Of a stretch of 64,000 nt of DNA, positions 58,496 through 64,000 are shown one piece after another (positions within the stretch are counted from its first letter, which is position 1; each line of letters starts with the position of its first letter). Source of the DNA: Spodoptera frugiperda (lineage: Eukaryota; Arthropoda; Insecta; Lepidoptera; Noctuidae); assembly GCF_023101765.2 (NCBI RefSeq), contig NC_064217.1, positions 3,658,001 through 3,722,000 on the forward strand, read 5' to 3'. The notes under the pieces were generated by a model, which searched no databases, had not been told where the DNA came from, and worked only from the letters and a program-made list of their open reading frames with translations. Both the position numbers and the translations under genes were made by a program.

Positions 58496-58509
58496 GTTGC
58501 CATGGCGAC
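58496..58509. promoter_or_regulatory. X-box-like RFX site
   Basis: GTTGCCATGGCGAC is a near-perfect palindrome of the form bound by RFX factors (GTTGCC followed by an inverted half site). In insects RFX sites mark ciliated sensory neuron genes. Motif-level inference only. Confidence 0.35.
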
Positions 58510-60948
58510 GGTCCTAAACACTGATATCCCGGCCCTCCGAGCGAATAAACTAATCTTGTACATTTTATTCCAAGGCAGGTTGCGTGAAAAATGAATTTTG
58601 AGGTAACCTCTTCAAGGAGAGAGGGGGGATGGAGCGAGATTATTCAGAGCCAGTCGGTCGCCAAGTATGGCTGGAGGCTTATGAAAAGTAAATAACTCGT
58701 GTTTACATTTTTGAACATAAATGTCTCTTTTGATTATGTAACATGTAAAACAAAATGGAATACTTAGGTAAAAACGTCCCTTTTATGTCGATAATCCGAA
58801 AGCAAGCCCCGATTTTCATTTCGGACGAATCAAATAATAAATAATCGCGAAAAAAGGTTTTTAATCTTGCCAATGTCAATCTGTTCGGAAACCTCTGGGG
58901 TAACAAATGTAGTGATATTTTATTAAAAGCTTTTCCAATCCATTAGCGAATAAATCAGCTATGAAACATAGTCGGTACCTACATATTACATATTTTATGG
59001 AATATAAGTAGCTGAAAATATTTGTGGTAGGAGAAGACGATAAAAAAATTGTCGTGAAACATTTCTTCTCTTACTCTTCATCTAAATATTATTCACTTAC
59101 AATTTTCATACAAAACAATGATAAACATAATTTAGCTTTCGCCAATAGGGTAGATGACTAATTTTATACGTAGAAATGACGTATTTGCTCCCACTTTACT
59201 GCTAAACTTTGATTCGTTTTATATAAGTATTGTTAAATATTATATGACAAAATAAAAAAAATACGTGTGTAATATTTTTTCATTACGTAACTGACGGACT
59301 AAATAGATTTTTAATTTTCATATCCCATCATCATCCCTATTGGAACTTTATGCGGTTTTATCATTAAAAAACTTCCAAATTAAAGGGATATTAATACTCG
59401 TATTAAGGACATCAAAGGGCCAAAAGACCCATCCTTTACCACATTCTGATGATTAAGCTGCGAGGGAGGAAGATGCGCAAAAAACTCCCAAAAAGTCTTC
59501 GTTTGTGGTCTCTTTAATTACGGCAAATGGAGAGCTCGGTACCTACGTGTTTAATCAAGTTACGTACACGTAAATATGTGGTTATTTCATGTAACGTTAA
59601 TAATTAGTGATGAATATTAATTTCATGTTTTATATTAAAAATGTACGGGGGCATTGACTCACAAAATATACTAGAAGAGATTACACACTCTATTATTTTG
59701 AGTAATGCAGATACGAATGTGTGTGGAAACAAAAAGTATTACGTGCTATATGAGATAATAGCGGACCATTCATCATCAATTAGCACCAGTGTGTAGCAAT
59801 GACTTTGGTCCGGATGCGTTAGCTAATACTCGCCGAACCGTATCAGCTTAATCCACACAACATAGGTCAGTACATTCAAACGAGTAGGTTTAGAGAAGCA
59901 CTGGAGCGTGCCACTCGACCACAATGTATCGTTTCCTGTCCTCTATTCCAGTGCCATATGCCAGTAATCCGATTTCCTATTTAAAGGCCCTGTCATCGAA
60001 TCGCCAATGTTCTTTATATCGATACTATCGATTTGCGGAACCATTGCTCTTTGTTGCACTGTATCGTTATTAACTCGACTCGATTCGGAATGAAATTGAA
60101 TTGCATTTCGTATTCTATTTCGATACAATTCCTTTTATAGTTCAGTGGATGACTTACGAGAGTGGACGTTTTTGTTAACCTGGCAATATGAAATGTCATT
60201 GTGAAGTTACAGATTTAGCTCCTATTTTATTTAATACACGCGTAATATTCTAAGAGCTGATAATACAAAGAAGGGTTTACGATATGGAAACACTCCGCCG
60301 TTTGTCTTACTAAGTAATATTATTGTATAACCACATCGCATTAGGCGACTAAGCCTATTGTGGGCTTTTGCCATTATTATCCAGCACTTCCACACGCGAA
60401 GCTCGTACATTTAGTTGATTGTTTTAGTGATTATACGGCTAAATCAAATTGCAATCAGCGTTGTTATCCGATTGGGTGCTCGCATCTCTCCTTAATTCCT
60501 AAGTCTATTCGTTGTGCTTAGTTACGGGTCGTAGTTGATGTGATTTGTTTTATTGAAGTCTAGTTTGCGGGTTCTATTGTTTGGGATTTTTCAATTTGAT
60601 TTTAGAGATAGGTTCGATTTATTACACACAATTATCAGGTTTTAACTGGTAAACAAGTCTTCATTCTTTCTTAATAAATATAATAACCCGTTCCCCTACT
60701 GTCTCGTGTAATTGTGTGCATATTGTACAGACACGGCCTGCTATGAATGCTGGGCGACAAAGCTCCGCATGTGTGTGTGTGTTCGCATGTCATTTCTCGG
60801 TCCGCTGCGGCCATTCGCAGCTGCTATTGAGCTTGAAGCTTTTCAATTTATTTATATCCCCCATACAGTTCGCAGTGACCACGCATGCGTATAGATTCTC
60901 CACAACGATATTATTCAGCAAAAATCCTTGACAAATGACCTTCAGTGG

Positions 60949-60960
60949 ATGACGTCATCA
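60949..60960. promoter_or_regulatory. Palindromic CRE-like site
   Basis: GATGACGTCATC is a perfect 12-bp palindrome with the CREB/ATF core TGACGTCA, in a stretch with few repeats. Confidence 0.3.
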
Positions 60961-63714
60961 GTTCAGTAGAGGCATTCAGTAAAGCAATCAGCAGGGTTGA
61001 TTGAATGAGACGTTCACAATACCGCAACAGTAAACTTTACGTGGCTCAGATGTTCGTAATAAACAAATTCTATTCTAATTCTACGTCACAATTGAACGAC
61101 GTACCAATTACTAACATAAATCGTGACCCGGTATCTATTTACATATATTATCCTTGTATTCGGGACTTCATTAAATATGTCCAAGGAGAAGGCACGGCAC
61201 CGTCGCCGACGCCTGCTCGCATTACATTCTAAACGGTCCCTCTAACGTCACGTTAGCGACGTTTTGGAACAGGGAAATTGGGGCCGAAATTGTACAATTA
61301 TATTACGTATTATAGGGTATAATAAAGGCTGGTATACAATGTATTGTTTCGTATATGAACACAATTTCACATTTCACACGGTATGCTTTCAATCCGACCC
61401 TGTATCGTGACGTCAGCAATCATTAGGAACTGCCGACACGTATTATGGTTTATGATTCATTAAGTTCATTCGTCTCGCCCCTGTGCTACTCTACACGATA
61501 CATTTTGTACTTTGGATTTGCTTAAGTCGTTACTTAGGCATGTTTATTTTCTTAATGTACAGGGCAGGTGGCAAATTGTGGGAGATGAACTTATCGTGCG
61601 ATTACGAGAGGTCCTTTTGTTAGCAAAGCATTGTAGTTGTTGGTAAATGAATGAAAATAAAGATTGTTTATTAAAAATTATATGCGTTTAAAAAAGGTAT
61701 CGTTTTTAAAACTTTAGTTTTGTTTTCTTCATAACTCCTGATATCAAGAAGTCTATTAAAAGTATTAAAACGGGTGTGTTTAAAGAGAACTATCAAATTT
61801 TTAGGTACTAAGTTACGATCTCCCATCACTTCGCTATTATATTCGCATTATATGAGACTAGGTTTTGTCGTCCACTAAAATCTTTATTGTGGAGCAAAAT
61901 TATAGCAATTTTATGACTGAGCGACAAAGTCAAACCATTAGTGGGGATTTTTATGGAGGACATTTTTCTCTCTTATGTCTGTGCATTTGGTTGTTATGTT
62001 GTCTTAAGAGTGGAAAATAGAAAATATCTCTTTAAGAGTTTAAATACATCCATTCCAAAGAGGGTTGTAAAGTGGAATGCGGTCATAAACTGTCTTCGGT
62101 AAACAGTGCAATATAACGGTGCAGACGGCCGTGCCATGTTACTGGAGATTAACTTCCAAGACTGGTCTTTGTTTGACTATAAAGATTATTTCTTACTTTT
62201 GTATTCCCAAGCCTTTATTTGCAAAGCAGCTTTGGATTTTTAAAATAGTATTTTCTAAAAGGACAATGGGGGAATAAATCTGGTCCTATTTACGGCTTTT
62301 CTTCTTGATAAAGCTTTGTACATTACTCCCCTGAATAAGAGTGAACAATTTTCCTCAATTTGTCTTACTCTCCATAGCAGTACTCGAGCAATAAATAGAA
62401 ACAATAGCCTCTCAAAATATCTGAGCTTGCGATAAACGCTGAGACGCGGTTCACAGCGTTCATAGAGTAAAATGCTGCGGAAAGCAATCAGAAGTCCGTT
62501 CACCGTCTCGTCTTGTAATAGCATTGTAAAAGTTTAATGTGAGCGGGTCCTCTCCGCAGGATGCACTGACCGCTCCGACGCCATTTAGGCTCATATCGAC
62601 CCACTTGGACAATATTGTGTTTAACTGCTGTGACTGACGGTTGCCCTAAACAACTTTAACGTTACACTCGACATAAAAGTGAAGAGCTGCGGTCTCGAAA
62701 ACGCTACTTAAAACTATACTTACAACGTTAGCTCGACATCGATGTCTACATAATTTATTTGAACGTTTGCCAATATTTTTGCAATGATTTGGCAAGAGAA
62801 TTTTATAGCGTTGTCCAAGAAAAGCTATAAGCTGTAAAATAATAGCTTTTGTCTGATATGAGTAAAATAAGATACCTACTTAATATGTGAGTCTGACATC
62901 AGTTGGCTTCGGGGAGCGATACAATTCAGATCGATGATGTCGTTAGAGAGGAGGACGCCGATTCATTTGTCCTCTGTAAGCTTGAAACAGGTAACGTTTA
63001 ATGAATTTATCTTGTCAGGGGCAACATTAACCAAGTTTAGGAACAAATTACGAGCGTAAAGTTGTCTCCCACCTTCGAAGTTCGCTCGTAATTACCGCGC
63101 CGTTCGCTGAAATTCGGCTTCTGCACGCTCCTAGCTTTTTATTGCCGAGTATGGGGCATATCAATGTTCCGTTTTGGCGCAAACGAGCGAAGATAACGGC
63201 TTTATTACTTGACGAGGTGCCAGCGTCTATATAAATTCACAAGAATCAATGTGTCAATGTTCTACACTCTGCCAGGAATCAATATCCTCGGAGTGTCAAC
63301 GTGTTTCATGTTCCCGACTGTATGGTTGGCGGCTGCCGGTGCCAGTCTCGCGCAGCTCCGTTTTATTAAATGCTGTTTTATTGCTGCTCCCTGATGCCAT
63401 AAAATCCTCTACAAGTACTTCTAGTCTTGTAAAATAAAACTCAAAATTTCGTAGTGCCATCTCGGTTTTATCTAGGAAATGTACGGCGCTTCCATACATT
63501 GTCTGATGTTTTATGTATTGCTTACTTTAAAGCTTTATGACGTGTCATTTGTATCATGTTCGCTCTATAAACTGTTCTTAAAGTGTTAGAAAAGGTCTCA
63601 TAGAAGTAATTCACTAGCATCTCATGAATTTCAGGTAGGTAATAACTGACGGCAGGTAGCAGTCGTTTCTGCCGCAGTTAAATAAAAGAAAAGAATAAAA
63701 TTGTAGTAAAGTGA

Positions 63715-63960
63715 GATTAGCCGTCAGCGAGTGGGTGTGCTACCAGGCTCGCAGCGGTCCCTAGGAGTGTCACCGGCGATGCTGTGAAACGGAGCATGTA
63801 GGTTAAGAGCCCTTGGCGCTTTGTTAGCGCGCTCTAATCACTGGCGGTCCTCGACGGCACGCGAGTCGAGGGCTCGTAGCGCACTAGCGTTTTGTGCCTC
63901 TCCTCTGCGGCGCATCTCTACGATGTTATGTGCGCCTGGTACGTGTCTATTTGATTACAG
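63715..63960. other. GC-rich block at the right edge
   Basis: CpG-rich sequence (for example GCACGCGAGTCGAGGGC) immediately before the candidate exon at 63961. Nothing coding was recognised on either strand. Confidence 0.35.
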
Positions 63961-64000
63961 TACAGACAACCTGATGTACCAGTTGGTTCTAGGTATGACT
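63961..64000 (+). CDS. Candidate exon, cut by the window edge
   Basis: Preceded by the acceptor GTCTATTTGATTACAG. All 40 bases are open in phase 0 (YRQPDVPVGSRYD), which is the phase left by the signal-peptide exon at 42720-42785, and also in another phase (TDNLMYQLVLGMT). A GTATGA at 63993 could be a donor instead. Too short to assign a family. Confidence 0.22.

Larger units (their letters stand above)
58253..63710. other. Unique-looking non-coding stretch, probable intron with candidate regulatory blocks
   Basis: Few repeats are recognised here compared with 15-32 kb. GC-richer patches near 58440-58560, 60750-60850, 61170-61290, 62540-62620 and 63060-63200 could be conserved non-coding elements. 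No exon with both a good acceptor and a good donor was found; a weak candidate at 62930-62990 was rejected. Confidence 0.4.

Noticed and set aside
62930..62990. Possible 61-nt exon ending CAG before GTAACG
   Set aside because: The upstream AG lacks a pyrimidine tract, two frames are open and neither resembles a known domain.

Overview
The window looks like nuclear DNA from a lepidopteran insect, probably a noctuoid moth. That is an inference. It rests on small exons separated by long AT-rich introns, on many short repeats of the kinds common in moth genomes (tRNA-derived SINEs, 3' ends of non-LTR elements with poly-T starts, small palindromic MITEs), and on the frequent motif GGTAGGTACCTACC. 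No bacterial-type operons or CRISPR arrays were seen. Nearly all short open frames are chance or repeat-derived; three host genes and one intact retrotransposon can be supported.

Layout. (1) 1-7.4 kb: the 5' part of a tubulin cofactor E-like gene (TBCEL) on the minus strand. Three coding exons with good splice sites give 283 codons of a leucine-rich-repeat protein; the C-terminal exons are not found and probably lie left of the window. (2) 7.4-24.9 kb: gene-poor DNA packed with mobile elements, including two related foldback elements (15.9-17.6 and 22.7-24.0 kb) whose arms contain a captured non-LTR/SINE 3' end. A free copy of that 3' end, with target-site duplication, sits at 21.8 kb. (3) 24.9-31.7 kb: a complete five-exon ETHE1 (persulfide dioxygenase) gene on the plus strand encoding 267 residues, with a possible mitochondrial presequence. 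(4) 31.7-42.5 kb: intergenic DNA with MITEs, a 46-bp perfect palindrome at 37.0 kb, and GC-rich blocks at 35.5 and 36.5 kb that look like candidate enhancers. (5) 42.7 kb to the right edge: a first coding exon with a signal peptide and a consensus donor, followed by what looks like a very long intron. A possible next exon begins at the extreme right edge. (6) 53.6-58.2 kb: inside that presumed intron, a structurally complete Ty1/copia element with 181-bp LTRs differing at one base, a 5-bp target duplication and an uninterrupted Gag-Pol frame. It is a very recent insertion.

The genes are unrelated in function: TBCEL acts on tubulin, ETHE1 in mitochondrial sulfide oxidation, and the third encodes a secreted or membrane protein of unknown family. 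The most unusual content is the mobile-element biology: foldback elements carrying retroposon sequence in both arms, a MITE bracketed by a 39-bp direct repeat, and a near-identical-LTR copia element with a tRNA-half type primer site.
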